A program made the position numbers and the translations under genes. The notes under the pieces are model-generated. The model was not told where the DNA came from, did no database searches, and saw nothing but the letters and a program-made list of their open reading frames with translations. From Xenorhabdus indica (GTDB lineage Bacteria > Pseudomonadota > Gammaproteobacteria > Enterobacterales > Enterobacteriaceae), in NCBI RefSeq assembly GCF_014467235.1, contig NZ_NKHP01000018.1:30779-94778 (forward strand): a stretch of DNA of 64,000 nt, given 5' to 3'. Below, piece by piece: positions 27,811-36,686 of this stretch (positions are counted from its first letter, which is position 1; each line of letters starts with the position of its first letter).

Positions 27811-28594
27811 AAAATCAGTAAACAATAAATTAATCAAACTGGTGGCTCATAATGTCACCACTCTCAGCTCGCTGTTTCATGATCCCAGTGATGAAACAGA
27901 AGAGAATAATCTGATTAGAAATGAAAAACTCAGGCGATTTTATTCAACAGGAACACAAAAAGGAGTTATTTCTGCCAGAAAAGCATTAATTTTAGCGGGA
28001 TTAGATATCCATGATCCGAAAATGAAATTCGGCCTGTACGCTACACAGTATGGTTATTTGCATCCGTTACCTGAGGAGTTATTGCCAGAAGATACGCAAA
28101 CTCAAGCGAAAAAGCAGGAAAACAGCGCAAACAGTATTTTTAAGACTATCTGGCAAAGCGAGCAGATAAATCCTTTCTTAGTCACGCTGTCACTCAGTAA
28201 TAACCTGCTAGGCGTGCTTTCTCAGGAATTACAGGTGCAATGCGACTGTGCTTCTTTTTTGCGTGGAAATATCGGGTTACTGGCAGCATTGAGTGAGGCT
28301 GAATTAAACCTGAATAGTCACTTAATTGATTATGCGCTGGTTGTTGCATCAGGAATAGGCCATGTTCCTCAGGAATGTCAGCCTGATTTGTCCGGAGAAT
28401 ATGTTGAATTCGGTGTAACGTTCATTCTCACCAGAGTTGAAAATACTACGCCACAAGATCCCACTTATCTCATTGATATTACACATCTCAATCAACATTA
28501 CCGTGACAAAAACTATGCGGCTGAAACACTTCTTTTCATCAAGGAGCTCGCTGAGCGTATAGAGACTCACAAACATATTGAATCGGTTAATTAA
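27803..28594 (+). CDS. Short ketosynthase-like partner protein (second pair)
   Basis: 263 residues, overlapping the previous gene by 8 bases. The pattern IRNEKLRRFYSTGTQKGVISARKAL, KFGLYATQYGYLHPL, and QVQCDCASFLRGNIGLLAAL resembles the N-terminal half of a ketosynthase (ketoacyl-synt_2 type), with a CAS tripeptide near the nucleophile position. The C-terminal half with the two histidines is missing, so it is unlikely to condense by itself. Short proteins of this sort accompany ketosynthases in aryl-polyene clusters. Its role may be as a partner or priming factor. Confidence 0.5.
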   Translation: MNKKSVNNKLIKLVAHNVTTLSSLFHDPSDETEENNLIRNEKLRRFYSTGTQKGVISARKALILAGLDIHDPKMKFGLYATQYGYLHPLPEELLPEDTQTQAKKQENSANSIFKTIWQSEQINPFLVTLSLSNNLLGVLSQELQVQCDCASFLRGNIGLLAALSEAELNLNSHLIDYALVVASGIGHVPQECQPDLSGEYVEFGVTFILTRVENTTPQDPTYLIDITHLNQHYRDKNYAAETLLFIKELAERIETHKHIESVN

Positions 28595-28608
28595 TTATAG
28601 GAATAACG

Positions 28609-31464
28609 ATGGAAAAGTATGCAACTTTTTGTAGACCTCAGTTGACTCGAGCCTTGATTTCAATGGGTTTGAACCGAACTTATCATCGGGCAGCAGGTAA
28701 TTTTCTCTATTATTACGATGAAAACGGTAAAGAAACCCCGGTATTGGATCTGTTGGGTGGATATGGCGCAACGTTATTCGGTCATAATTCACCCGTAATA
28801 AGAGAAAAAATAAAGCAGTATCTTGATGAAGAAATCCCGATTCATAACCAATTTTCTATCAAAAAATCCTCCGCATTACTGGCTGAACGTTTGAATGAAT
28901 TATTAAAAGAAGAAACCGGTACAAAAAGTAATTTTATATTCTTCTTTGCGAGTACAGGCGCAGAATCGATAGAAATTGCGCTGAAAAGTGCTGAATTTAC
29001 CCGTCATACCCAGCTTGAAGCGTTAGAACAAGAAGTTTTAACCGCCATCGCCAGAATCAGCAATGATCACAAAATTAGCTTGACAGAAGAACAATGCCAG
29101 CTTCTGCAACTGGAGAAAGAGGCATCAGTCGATGAAATAAAATCAGCACTGATAACATTTACCCGGCATCAATTGGACAAGAAAGCGATTTTTCTGGCAC
29201 TGGAACACTCGTTTCATGGCAAAACCATCATGACAGCGAGTTGCACTAGTGGAGCGATGTACCGTGATTATCTGAAAAGAATCAAAATCGATACCCATTT
29301 TCTGTCTGCTAAAGAGCTGAGCGAATTTGCCGATATGGGCGAAAAAGCAAACGATTTCTATAATAGCTGGTTGTGGCTGCCACAGGAAGAGAATAACCAG
29401 ATTATTTTTACGAAAAAACCATTCAGAGTCGTGACTGCATTTCTGGTTGAACCAGTGCAGGGGGAAGGGGGTGTTCATCCACTGAGTGCAGAACAAGTCA
29501 GTGGGATTAATCGCTTAAAACAGATATTGGGTTGCCCGGTGATAGCTGATGAAGTGCAATCGGGATCAGGACGATGTGGTTTCTTAGTCGCCTCCAGTGA
29601 TGCAGGGCTTGATGCCGACTATTACGTGCTTTCGAAAGCGATGGGAGCCGGATATGTCAAAATTGGCGTGGTAGCAGTTCGTCAGGAAAGTTTCACGCCG
29701 GGATTCGATGTTATTCAGAGTTCCACCTTTGGCGAAGACGATTTTTCTTGCCGGATCGCACTGGATTACCTCAATTTGATCCATGCTGACCAACGCCACT
29801 TACTGAAGCAGGTAAAGCAATTGGGTGAGGTGTTCCGAACAGAACTAAATGCACTGAAAGAACAATATCCTGATGTTATTCGCGATGTTCGCGGCAAAGG
29901 ATTGATTTGGGGAATAGAGTTTTATGATGTGATGAATTCTGATTCCTACGTTATGCAGAATATTGCGGTGCAGGGCAGTTTGGGTTACATCATCAGCGGG
30001 TATTTATTGTGTGGCAGCAATATTCGGGTTGCCCCTTCCGCCAGTGCAGCCAATGTGGTTCGGATAGAACCTTCGGTATTTTTGGACGTTAAGCAGATTC
30101 AGCCGCTTATTACTGCGCTTTCTGGTGTTTGTCTGGCGATTCGTCATGCTGACACAGGGTTTATTATTGCTCCTCTGCTTGGGAAAAAGGATCTGACTTT
30201 ATCGACAGATTATCGGCGCGTAGCAAGCCCTCAGGATGAGAATAGCGAAGCTGACTATAAAGTTGCCTTCATTAATCATCTGATATCCGCCAGCGGGCTA
30301 AGAGAAGTCGATCCTTCATTCAGTATATTCAGTGACAGCGAATTAGAATTATTTGTCGAAAATTCGACTTTTAATCTCGCCACAAAACCCTTCAAAGCGG
30401 CCCGTATCCGCTCCAGTAATGGTAAATCGGTGGAATTTACGCTATATCCGCTGACAATCACGTCAAAAATGATTAAAAAATCACTGGATGAAAATGATCT
30501 GGAGCGGCTGCGATATGAAATTGGTACTCGTGTGACGCAAGCGGCCTCAGAGGGAAATATCGCTGTCGGGCTGGGGATGTTTACCTCCATCATTACCAAT
30601 AATGGCAAGTCGTTAAAAAATCCGCCAATCAGCGTGACGACAGGCAATGCACTGACAGTCGGTATGGGCGTAGAAGCATTACAGAAAAATGTCGCCGGGC
30701 GTAACATGGCTGATATGCGGATTGCTGTTGTAGGGGGCGCCGGGAATATCGGCAGTGTTTACGCAGAGATATTAGGCCCAAAATTCCGGGAAATAGTCTT
30801 GATAGGAAGCAGTAACCACGGCTCGCTGAAAAAGTTGGATGGCGTGAAATACCGCATTTATCAAAATATTTATGAACAATTCATCGTTAGCAGCGCGGTT
30901 AATAGGCAGCCAGTAACCGGTGAATTGGTGCAAAGAATTGTAGACAGTCTTGCCGCAATGCCTGCTGATTACCTGACGAATCAGGCCAATGTAGGAATGG
31001 CGATAGATAACTATCTGCATCAGAATTACCCGACTGAGACCTTTATCCATACCTCGCAAAATATTTCTGATATTGAAAACTGTGATGTGATTGTGTGTGC
31101 ATCGAATGCGTCAGAGGCATTTTTGTCCGTTGAGAAAATCAAGAACGAAGCCATTATCTGTGATATTTCCGTGCCACATAATCTTTCCGATGAGGATGTG
31201 CTTAAACGCCCTGATCTTAAAATATTACGCGGCGGTATTGTTCAGACGCCTCACCATGACAGCTTAGATCCCCGTGTACGCGCCTACCTGAAAGAAGGCC
31301 AGATTTATGCGTGTATGGCTGAAACGCTTTTATTGGGGCTGGAAGAGTATCAGGGAAATTTCTCATACGGGAATATTTCTGCGAACCAAGTGATGGATAT
31401 TATGGCTATTGCTGAAAAACACCATTTCAGCTTATCTAATATCAAAGAGAGTTCAAGCCTATGA
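28609..31464 (+). CDS. Fusion: class III aminotransferase plus acyl-ACP reductase-like domain
   Basis: 951 residues; start after TATAGGAATAACG. Residues 1-510 are a fold-type I, class III aminotransferase: FFFASTGAESIEIALKSAEF, LALEHSFHGKTI, AFLVEPVQGEGGVHP, VIADEVQSGSGRCGF and the PLP lysine in VLSKAMGAGYVK. An insert of about 70 residues (130-200) separates two motifs. Residues 560-940 resemble acyl-ACP reductases that make aldehydes: IAVGLGMFTSIITNNG, SVTTGNALTVGMGVEAL and Rossmann motif VVGGAGNIGS (about residue 706), then CDVIVCASNAS and ICDISVPHNLS. Predicted reaction: reduce an acyl-ACP to the aldehyde and transaminate it to a primary amine, in the manner of PigE/TamH but with the domains in the other order. 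Confidence 0.75.
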   Translation: MEKYATFCRPQLTRALISMGLNRTYHRAAGNFLYYYDENGKETPVLDLLGGYGATLFGHNSPVIREKIKQYLDEEIPIHNQFSIKKSSALLAERLNELLKEETGTKSNFIFFFASTGAESIEIALKSAEFTRHTQLEALEQEVLTAIARISNDHKISLTEEQCQLLQLEKEASVDEIKSALITFTRHQLDKKAIFLALEHSFHGKTIMTASCTSGAMYRDYLKRIKIDTHFLSAKELSEFADMGEKANDFYNSWLWLPQEENNQIIFTKKPFRVVTAFLVEPVQGEGGVHPLSAEQVSGINRLKQILGCPVIADEVQSGSGRCGFLVASSDAGLDADYYVLSKAMGAGYVKIGVVAVRQESFTPGFDVIQSSTFGEDDFSCRIALDYLNLIHADQRHLLKQVKQLGEVFRTELNALKEQYPDVIRDVRGKGLIWGIEFYDVMNSDSYVMQNIAVQGSLGYIISGYLLCGSNIRVAPSASAANVVRIEPSVFLDVKQIQPLITALSGVCLAIRHADTGFIIAPLLGKKDLTLSTDYRRVASPQDENSEADYKVAFINHLISASGLREVDPSFSIFSDSELELFVENSTFNLATKPFKAARIRSSNGKSVEFTLYPLTITSKMIKKSLDENDLERLRYEIGTRVTQAASEGNIAVGLGMFTSIITNNGKSLKNPPISVTTGNALTVGMGVEALQKNVAGRNMADMRIAVVGGAGNIGSVYAEILGPKFREIVLIGSSNHGSLKKLDGVKYRIYQNIYEQFIVSSAVNRQPVTGELVQRIVDSLAAMPADYLTNQANVGMAIDNYLHQNYPTETFIHTSQNISDIENCDVIVCASNASEAFLSVEKIKNEAIICDISVPHNLSDEDVLKRPDLKILRGGIVQTPHHDSLDPRVRAYLKEGQIYACMAETLLLGLEEYQGNFSYGNISANQVMDIMAIAEKHHFSLSNIKESSSL

Positions 31465-32225
31465 ACACTCCTGAAAAATGCCCATCAGATATCCAGAAGA
31501 AAAATGCGATTGTCACGGGAGGCAGTAAAGGAATCGGCAAATCCATTGTATTGAGCCTGTTGGATAAGGGGTATCGGGTCGCGTTTTGTTATCGCCATGA
31601 AACACCCCAACTCTTAGCGTTTATCGCCGAAGTGAAGCAGAATTATCCGGATATTTTACCGATTAAGGCTGACTTAGCCTGTGTTGAAGACGTCAACATG
31701 TTTATTGATAACGTCGTTGATACGTTTGGTCGGGTTGATCTTCTGGTCAATAATGTGGGAATCACTCGGGATGGATTATTGGCGACAATGGATATTAAAG
31801 ATATTAACCTGCTGATAAATAATAATTTATTAAGTTATATCTTGTGTAGCCGTGAGGTATTAAAAGTCATGATATCGCAACGCAGCGGCCATATTATTAA
31901 TATTTCATCCATATCCGCCACCAAACCAAATAAGGGTCAATCTGTTTATGCGGCAACCAAAGGTGGCATTGAGTCATTAACACGGGCATTGGCGGTTGAG
32001 GTCGCACCTAAAAATATCCGGGTTAATGCAGTGGCTCCCGGTGTTATTCAAACTGACATGACGGAAAATTTATTAAGTATTCATAAGGAATTTATCAATC
32101 ATAAAGTGCTGCTTAAACGCGTCGGACATGTTAATGAAATTACCAGTGCAATACATTTTCTGATAGAAAATAATTATATCACGGGTGAGATCCTTAATAT
32201 TAATGGCGGAATTTGGCTGAGTTAA
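31461..32225 (+). CDS. FabG-like 3-oxoacyl-ACP reductase
   Basis: 254-residue classical short-chain dehydrogenase: NAIVTGGSKGIGKSIV (cofactor site), DLLVNNVGITRDGLLATM, catalytic Ser in INISSISATKPNKGQ, Tyr/Lys in VYAATKGGIESL, and VNAVAPGVIQTDMTE. The pattern NNVGITRDGL is typical of FabG. Reduces the beta-keto group made by the ketosynthases. ATGA overlap with the fusion gene indicates translational coupling. Confidence 0.9.
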   Translation: MNTPEKCPSDIQKKNAIVTGGSKGIGKSIVLSLLDKGYRVAFCYRHETPQLLAFIAEVKQNYPDILPIKADLACVEDVNMFIDNVVDTFGRVDLLVNNVGITRDGLLATMDIKDINLLINNNLLSYILCSREVLKVMISQRSGHIINISSISATKPNKGQSVYAATKGGIESLTRALAVEVAPKNIRVNAVAPGVIQTDMTENLLSIHKEFINHKVLLKRVGHVNEITSAIHFLIENNYITGEILNINGGIWLS

Positions 32226-32238
32226 GTAAGGAAAAATA

Positions 32239-32982
32239 ATGCTAACATTTATTGTTACTGGCGCTGCCAGTGGAATTGGTTTTGCCATTTGCCAAAGACT
32301 GGTTGCGGCTGGATATTATGTCATTGCACTTGATATTAATTCAGAAGGGTTAAATGAATTAGTAAAACAATCATCCGAATATATTTATCCATTACAAATT
32401 GATTTAGTTGAAGAGCATGCAATAATCAACCAATTAATGCCTTTAATAAAAGAACGTGAAATACAGGGCATTGTGGTGAGTCATGGTAGAGCCGACTATA
32501 ATGATATCGAACAAAATGATATCTGGGATTTAGTTCTGACCACGAATTTGCACTCAACCCAGCGTTTATTTTCACATATTGTACCTAATATTATTTCGGG
32601 CGGGCGAATTGTTATTATTTCATCTATTCTTGGCAAAATGGGAACAACGCGGAATACGGCTTACTGTGCATCAAAACATGCTTTAATGGGTTTAACAAAA
32701 GGCTTAGCACTGGATCTGGCGGGAAGGAAAATTACCGTCAATGCGGTATTACCGGCCTGGGTTAATACACCTATGTTAGTAAAAGGGCTGGAACCCCATG
32801 CACAATTATTGGGGTGTTCAACATCCGTTTTATTAAAACGAACGGCTAAGCGTATTCCATTACGGCGTTTAATTACACCACAGGATGTTGCCGGTACAGT
32901 AATGTTTTTCATTTCTCCTGATGCTGCTATGATCACTGCCCAGGGAATAATCATTGATGGGGGGGAAAGGAGAGGAATGTAA
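32239..32982 (+). CDS. Second short-chain dehydrogenase/reductase
   Basis: 247 residues: FIVTGAASGIGFAICQRL, DINSEGLNELV, IVVSHGRADYND, catalytic Ser in VIISSILGKMGT, Tyr/Lys in AYCASKHALMGLTKGLA, and NAVLPAWVNTPML. More divergent than the preceding FabG-like protein and with the Asp that favours NAD(H) after the second strand (IALDIN), so it may act in an oxidative direction or on another intermediate. Fourteen bases after the previous gene. Confidence 0.85.
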   Translation: MLTFIVTGAASGIGFAICQRLVAAGYYVIALDINSEGLNELVKQSSEYIYPLQIDLVEEHAIINQLMPLIKEREIQGIVVSHGRADYNDIEQNDIWDLVLTTNLHSTQRLFSHIVPNIISGGRIVIISSILGKMGTTRNTAYCASKHALMGLTKGLALDLAGRKITVNAVLPAWVNTPMLVKGLEPHAQLLGCSTSVLLKRTAKRIPLRRLITPQDVAGTVMFFISPDAAMITAQGIIIDGGERRGM

Positions 32983-33053
32983 CATATTAGTCCACCGGGC
33001 ATTTGTTAGTTTTTTTATTTCGTAAAGGAGTAGTAAAAATGGGAGTAGTAAAA

Positions 33054-33620
33054 ATGAAGCACATGATTATTTATGCTCATCCGAATCCTAAAAGCTTTAA
33101 TTTTGCCATTAAAGAGAAAATAATTAGTGAAATTGTTAAAAAAGGTGAGGAATATTCCTTTATTTCTCTTTATGACGAGAAGTTTAACCCTATACTTGAT
33201 AGCCCGGATTTTGAAGCTCTGCATCGGGGAGAAATATTAGCTGATGTTGCAAAAAGTCAGGCGATGGTGAAAGAAGCCGATCACCTTATTTTTATTTATC
33301 CTATCTGGTGGTTTGGTCAGCCCGCTATTCTTAAAGGATGGATTGACCGGGTATTTTCTAATGGTTTTGCTTATTACGAAGACGAACGCACTTTTATTCC
33401 TTATCTGACCGGAAAATCAGCCACTGTGTACGTCACGTTGGGAACTGAAAAACATGTTTTAGAGCAAAACGGGATGGACGTGGATCAGTTTATGGGCAGT
33501 ATGACGCTCGGAACACTCGGGTTAGTCGGTATTGATCCTGTCAATGTTGTTCCTTTTTATGGGATCCCGAAGATCACGGATAGCGAGCGTAAGACCCTAT
33601 TGGGATCTGTTGTGATGTAA
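33054..33620 (+). CDS. Flavodoxin-fold NAD(P)H oxidoreductase (NQO/KefF-like)
   Basis: 188 residues from ATG 33054; KHMIIYAHPNPKSFN begins a flavodoxin-like fold with FMN/FAD loop, and DHLIFIYPIWWFGQPAILKGWIDRVF is the signature of the NQO1/YwrO/KefF family. Reduces quinones or nitro compounds with NAD(P)H. A 15-bp tandem duplication (GGAGTAGTAAAAATG twice) gives two ribosome-site/start pairs at 33039 and 33054; the inner one matches the family start. It lies 71 bases after the second reductase and may be the last gene of the operon. Confidence 0.8.
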   Translation: MKHMIIYAHPNPKSFNFAIKEKIISEIVKKGEEYSFISLYDEKFNPILDSPDFEALHRGEILADVAKSQAMVKEADHLIFIYPIWWFGQPAILKGWIDRVFSNGFAYYEDERTFIPYLTGKSATVYVTLGTEKHVLEQNGMDVDQFMGSMTLGTLGLVGIDPVNVVPFYGIPKITDSERKTLLGSVVM

Positions 33621-33729
33621 AGCATTCCAGCCACGCAGCGACTTTTTCATTTTCATCTTCCATCATCACCAGATAAACACTAGCTTCTGACTGCTGGCAT
33701 TTATCTGGTGCGCTGTTATCTGGTGCGCC
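33621..33729. other. Short spacer left of IS1 with a 13-bp direct repeat
   Basis: Contains TATCTGGTGCGC twice just before the IS1 left end. A minus-strand open frame here (reading CQQSEASVYLVMMEDENE) may be a scrap of an interrupted gene; not called. Confidence 0.3.
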
Positions 33730-34514
33730 GGTCATGCTCCCAATAATTAGATATTGTGATAAACTTCCCATTTTTTATTATGGGTGAAATATGGCTAAAG
33801 TTGATGTGGTTTGTCGTTACTGTCACAAATCAGAGGATGTTAAAGGGCATGGAAAAGGGAGTCGTGGTCATCCCCGTTATCACTGCTATGCTTGCCATAA
33901 AACCTTTCAACTGAATTACACCTATCAAGCCTGCCATCCCGGCATGAAAGAGCAGATTGTTGATATGGCAATGAATAACTCTGGTGTTAGAGATACCGCT
34001 CGTGTTCTGAAAATTGGCATTAACACCGTCATTCGCACATTAAAAAACTCACACCAGAAAATGTAACCTCGCGGCCTCTGGTGGGAAGTGACATCCATAT
34101 TATCTGTGAAATAGACGAGCAGTGGTCATTTGTCGGTCACAAGAAAAACCCACGCTGGCTCTGGTATGCTTGGGAGCCAACGATGAAGCGGATAGTGGCA
34201 CATGTATTGGGTGATCGCAGCAGGAAGACGTTGAAAAAACTGCTGACACTTCTGTCTCCTTTCAACATCCAGTTCTACTGTACGGATAATTATGCCGTTT
34301 ACAACTGCCTTCCTGAGGGAAAACATCTCACTGGAAAGAAATTTACCCAACGTATTGAGAGAACTAATCTCACTCTCCGTATCCGGATAAAGAGGCTGAA
34401 TCGAAAAACGATAGGCTATTCCAAATCTGAAGAAATACACGATAAAGTGATAGGAACGTTTATTGAGCGTGAATACTACTTTCTCTAAGCGATCTAACTA
34501 TTGGAAGCATGACC
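33730..34514 (+). mobile_element. IS1-family insertion sequence, apparently intact
   Basis: 785 bp bounded by inverted repeats GGTCATGCTCCCAATAATTA (33730 onward) and its near-complement ending at 34514; 21 of 23 terminal bases agree. It contains insA and the InsAB' frame with an intact slippery site. No 8-9 bp target duplication is seen at the ends, suggesting later rearrangement of one flank. Confidence 0.85.
33791..34488 (+). CDS. insAB: IS1 transposase InsAB' made by -1 frameshifting (InsA alone ends at 34066)
   Basis: InsA (33791-34066, 91 residues) has the zinc finger CRYCHKSEDV...RYHCYACHK and a helix-turn-helix; alone it represses transposition. At 34042-34048 the sequence is A AAA AAC in the InsA frame; slipping back one base continues as LTPENVTSRPLVGSDIHII into the catalytic DDE part (CEIDEQWSFVGHK, CTDNYAVYN, IERTNLTLR..IKRLNRKT) ending at 34488, 232 residues in total. 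This is the known IS1 expression mode. No disabling change is visible, so the element may be active. Confidence 0.9.
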
Positions 34515-34911
34515 CAAATTGCGACTTTTCCCCCTTGTGACCTGGATATTTAATCATTCATAACGGTGTTGCACTTATTATGTGAATGCAAGTGATATTA
34601 CGACCCCTTAATCAGACTTATAATCTATAAATTTGGTTATAACTCCAAGTGAAGTATTTAGAGATCCCCAAAGACAACAAATAAAGAAATTTAATCAACC
34701 AACACATCAAAACACACAAATAAGAAAAGTATCAAAAAAATATACTACGAATTGTTATTCAACCTAATTTATTAAAAATAATAATCAATATTTAAAAAAT
34801 AACAAAAAATATAAATAAATTAATATTAGTAACTTAATTGGCAATTTTCACTTGCATATTCTATAAATTATCTATACTTAGTTCAGCTAATAAATATTAA
34901 AGGTATAAATC
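34515..34911. other. AT-rich leader of the outer-membrane barrel gene
   Basis: About 400 bases, over 75% A+T, without genes. A -10 box TATACT at 34873-34878 lies within a stretch (CATATTCTATAAATTATC) that is repeated, with changes, before the second barrel gene. Confidence 0.5.
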
Positions 34912-35715
34912 ATGGTAACAAAAAAAGCGCTTCTAATAACGTTGGCTACGTCCTGCCTTATATATGGTTCATTAGCCAATGCAAATTCACATACTATAGG
35001 AATAGGATATGCGAAAAGTAAGATAGCCAAAGTAACAAAACTTCAGGGAGCTAATGTTTACTATCGCTATGAGTGGGATTCTCCAATCAGTATTGTTGGA
35101 ACGTTCACTTATATGAGAGGAGATGATTCATTACCAAGTTTCCTGGATTATTACAGCTCACGAGCCGTGCTGGCGACTGTTCATGGAATCCCTCAAGGAA
35201 AATTATTCGCGAAATACTCTGGGCCAGTAACGGAAAAACCTGATGCAAAATATTTTTCTCTGATGCTGGGACCGGCCTATCGTATAAACGATTATGTGAG
35301 CATATACGGTTTACTGGGGATTTCACATACCTCATTCAATGCAAAGCGATGGACAGATAGTTATCTTCAAAATCGCCCTTATCTAGCCAGCGTTAGAGAT
35401 AGAGATACCAACGACTATCCGGGCTATCCGGGAATATCTGTCGGGGCTGGTGCTCAGGTGGGGAAACATGTGTCTATTCGGGTTCCTCAAAAGACAAATA
35501 ATATTGCCTATGGTGCCGGTATTGAAGTTAATCCCGTTAAAAACATCAGCCTTTATTTCAATTATGAAGGCTCCATAACAAAATACCAAAAAATGACAAC
35601 TGACCCCTTTGCATATGAGGCCTTTGCTAACGGCAGAAATGGACCATATGATACAAACTCAGCCAAAACTAAGTTAATACACGGATTTAATATTGGTATA
35701 GGATATAAGTTCTAA
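34912..35715 (+). CDS. Ail/OmpX-family outer-membrane beta-barrel protein, copy 1
   Basis: 267 residues. Signal peptide MVTKKALLITLATSCLIYGSLANA, cleaved before NSHTIGIGYA. Alternating strands follow: GANVYYRYEWDSPISIVGTFTYM, KYFSLMLGPAYRINDYVSIYGLLGISH, NNIAYGAGIEVNPVKNISLYFNYEGS, and the terminal FNIGIGYKF with the C-terminal aromatic required for barrel assembly. Family members (Ail, PagC, Lom, OmpX) promote adhesion, serum resistance or entry. It is longer than OmpX (about 170 aa) because of long surface loops at residues 75-100 and 145-180. A paralogue follows. It should lie in the outer membrane. Confidence 0.85.
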   Translation: MVTKKALLITLATSCLIYGSLANANSHTIGIGYAKSKIAKVTKLQGANVYYRYEWDSPISIVGTFTYMRGDDSLPSFLDYYSSRAVLATVHGIPQGKLFAKYSGPVTEKPDAKYFSLMLGPAYRINDYVSIYGLLGISHTSFNAKRWTDSYLQNRPYLASVRDRDTNDYPGYPGISVGAGAQVGKHVSIRVPQKTNNIAYGAGIEVNPVKNISLYFNYEGSITKYQKMTTDPFAYEAFANGRNGPYDTNSAKTKLIHGFNIGIGYKF

Positions 35716-35781
35716 TTAGAAAAACATGAATCTCTGTGTGAATAAAATAAACAACAGTTTTTTCATATTTTATAAATCACC

Positions 35782-35787
35782 TATAAT
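35782..35787 (+). promoter_or_regulatory. -10 box of second barrel gene
   Basis: TATAAT 39 bases before the start, embedded in CATATTTTATAAATCACC, which parallels the sequence before copy 1. Both genes therefore appear to have kept a duplicated promoter. No good -35 box at normal spacing. Confidence 0.45.
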
Positions 35788-35820
35788 TAGATCAGTTAAC
35801 AATATGAAAGGTCTCTCATC

Positions 35821-36543
35821 ATGGTAACGAAAAAAGCGCTTCTGACAATTTTAGCTTTATTCAGCTTTATGTATGGTTCATTAGCTAATGCTGATACACA
35901 TACCATAGCTGCTGGGTATGCAAGAGGCAAGATAACCAAACCTGCTGATAAGATTAATCTCAATGGATTTAACATTCATTATCGTTATGAATGGGACTCC
36001 CCAGTCAGCATAATTGGTCAGTTCACTTATATGCAGGGTCGTGGTGGCAGGAGTTTTTCGTTTTATAATACGGTTGGGACTTTTATGTCTGATAGTGCGC
36101 CTAAATATTTTGAGGCAAAAAATTCATATAGAGCAAAATATTTTTCCCTAATGGCAGGCCCAGCTTACCGCATAAATGATTATCTGAGCATTTATGGTCT
36201 GCTTGGTATTTCTCATGTAACATATCATATAAATGCTCCCTTCGGAGTGAGTGATAATATTAATAATATAAATCCTAGTACTGGATTCGAGGGGACGTGG
36301 AGAGGTCTTACTCCGGTAGGTGAGGTGGAATATATTGATAACAGGCATAATAATACTAAATCTTCTCTGCGCACTAATAACATTGCCTATGGTGCTGGCA
36401 TTGAAATTAACCCCGTTAAAAATATCACTCTTTACCTCGCTTATGAAGGTACATTGTCAAAATTTACTGACACAATTCCATATAGTGAGGGCACAAACAA
36501 TTATATTAATGGATTTAATGTCGGTATAGGATATAGATTTTAA
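35821..36543 (+). CDS. Ail/OmpX-family outer-membrane beta-barrel protein, copy 2
   Basis: 240 residues, clearly paralogous to copy 1: signal peptide MVTKKALLTILALFSFMYGSLANA, then HTIAAGYARGKI, IHYRYEWDSPVSIIGQFTYM, KYFSLMAGPAYRINDYLSIYGLLGISH, NNIAYGAGIEINPVKNITLYLAYEGT and terminal FNVGIGYRF. The loops differ strongly from copy 1 in length and sequence (residues 75-95 and 140-180), as expected for surface-exposed regions under selection. A 105-base spacer with its own promoter-like box separates the two. Confidence 0.85.
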   Translation: MVTKKALLTILALFSFMYGSLANADTHTIAAGYARGKITKPADKINLNGFNIHYRYEWDSPVSIIGQFTYMQGRGGRSFSFYNTVGTFMSDSAPKYFEAKNSYRAKYFSLMAGPAYRINDYLSIYGLLGISHVTYHINAPFGVSDNINNINPSTGFEGTWRGLTPVGEVEYIDNRHNNTKSSLRTNNIAYGAGIEINPVKNITLYLAYEGTLSKFTDTIPYSEGTNNYINGFNVGIGYRF

Positions 36544-36581
36544 ATAACAAATAGCAATATTTTAAATTTATTAATTTGAAC

Positions 36582-36641
36582 AGAAGGAAGATATTACTCA
36601 AATATTACATGTCATTGAATATTGACTAGTACCTTCCTTCT
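36582..36641. terminator. Possible terminator/structure between barrel gene and tsaD
   Basis: Arms AGAAGGAAG (36582-36590) and CTTCCTTCT (36633-36641) can pair around a 42-base loop at the convergent junction. The long loop makes it a weak candidate. Confidence 0.3.
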
Positions 36642-36686
36642 TTCATTCGATGAACACTCTGCTTTACTTTTTCATGTAAATTACTT

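Noticed and set aside
33574..33771. Minus-strand ORF between the flavodoxin-like gene and IS1
   Set aside because: It runs into the IS1 end and has no recognised family; might be a scrap of a disrupted gene but cannot be supported.
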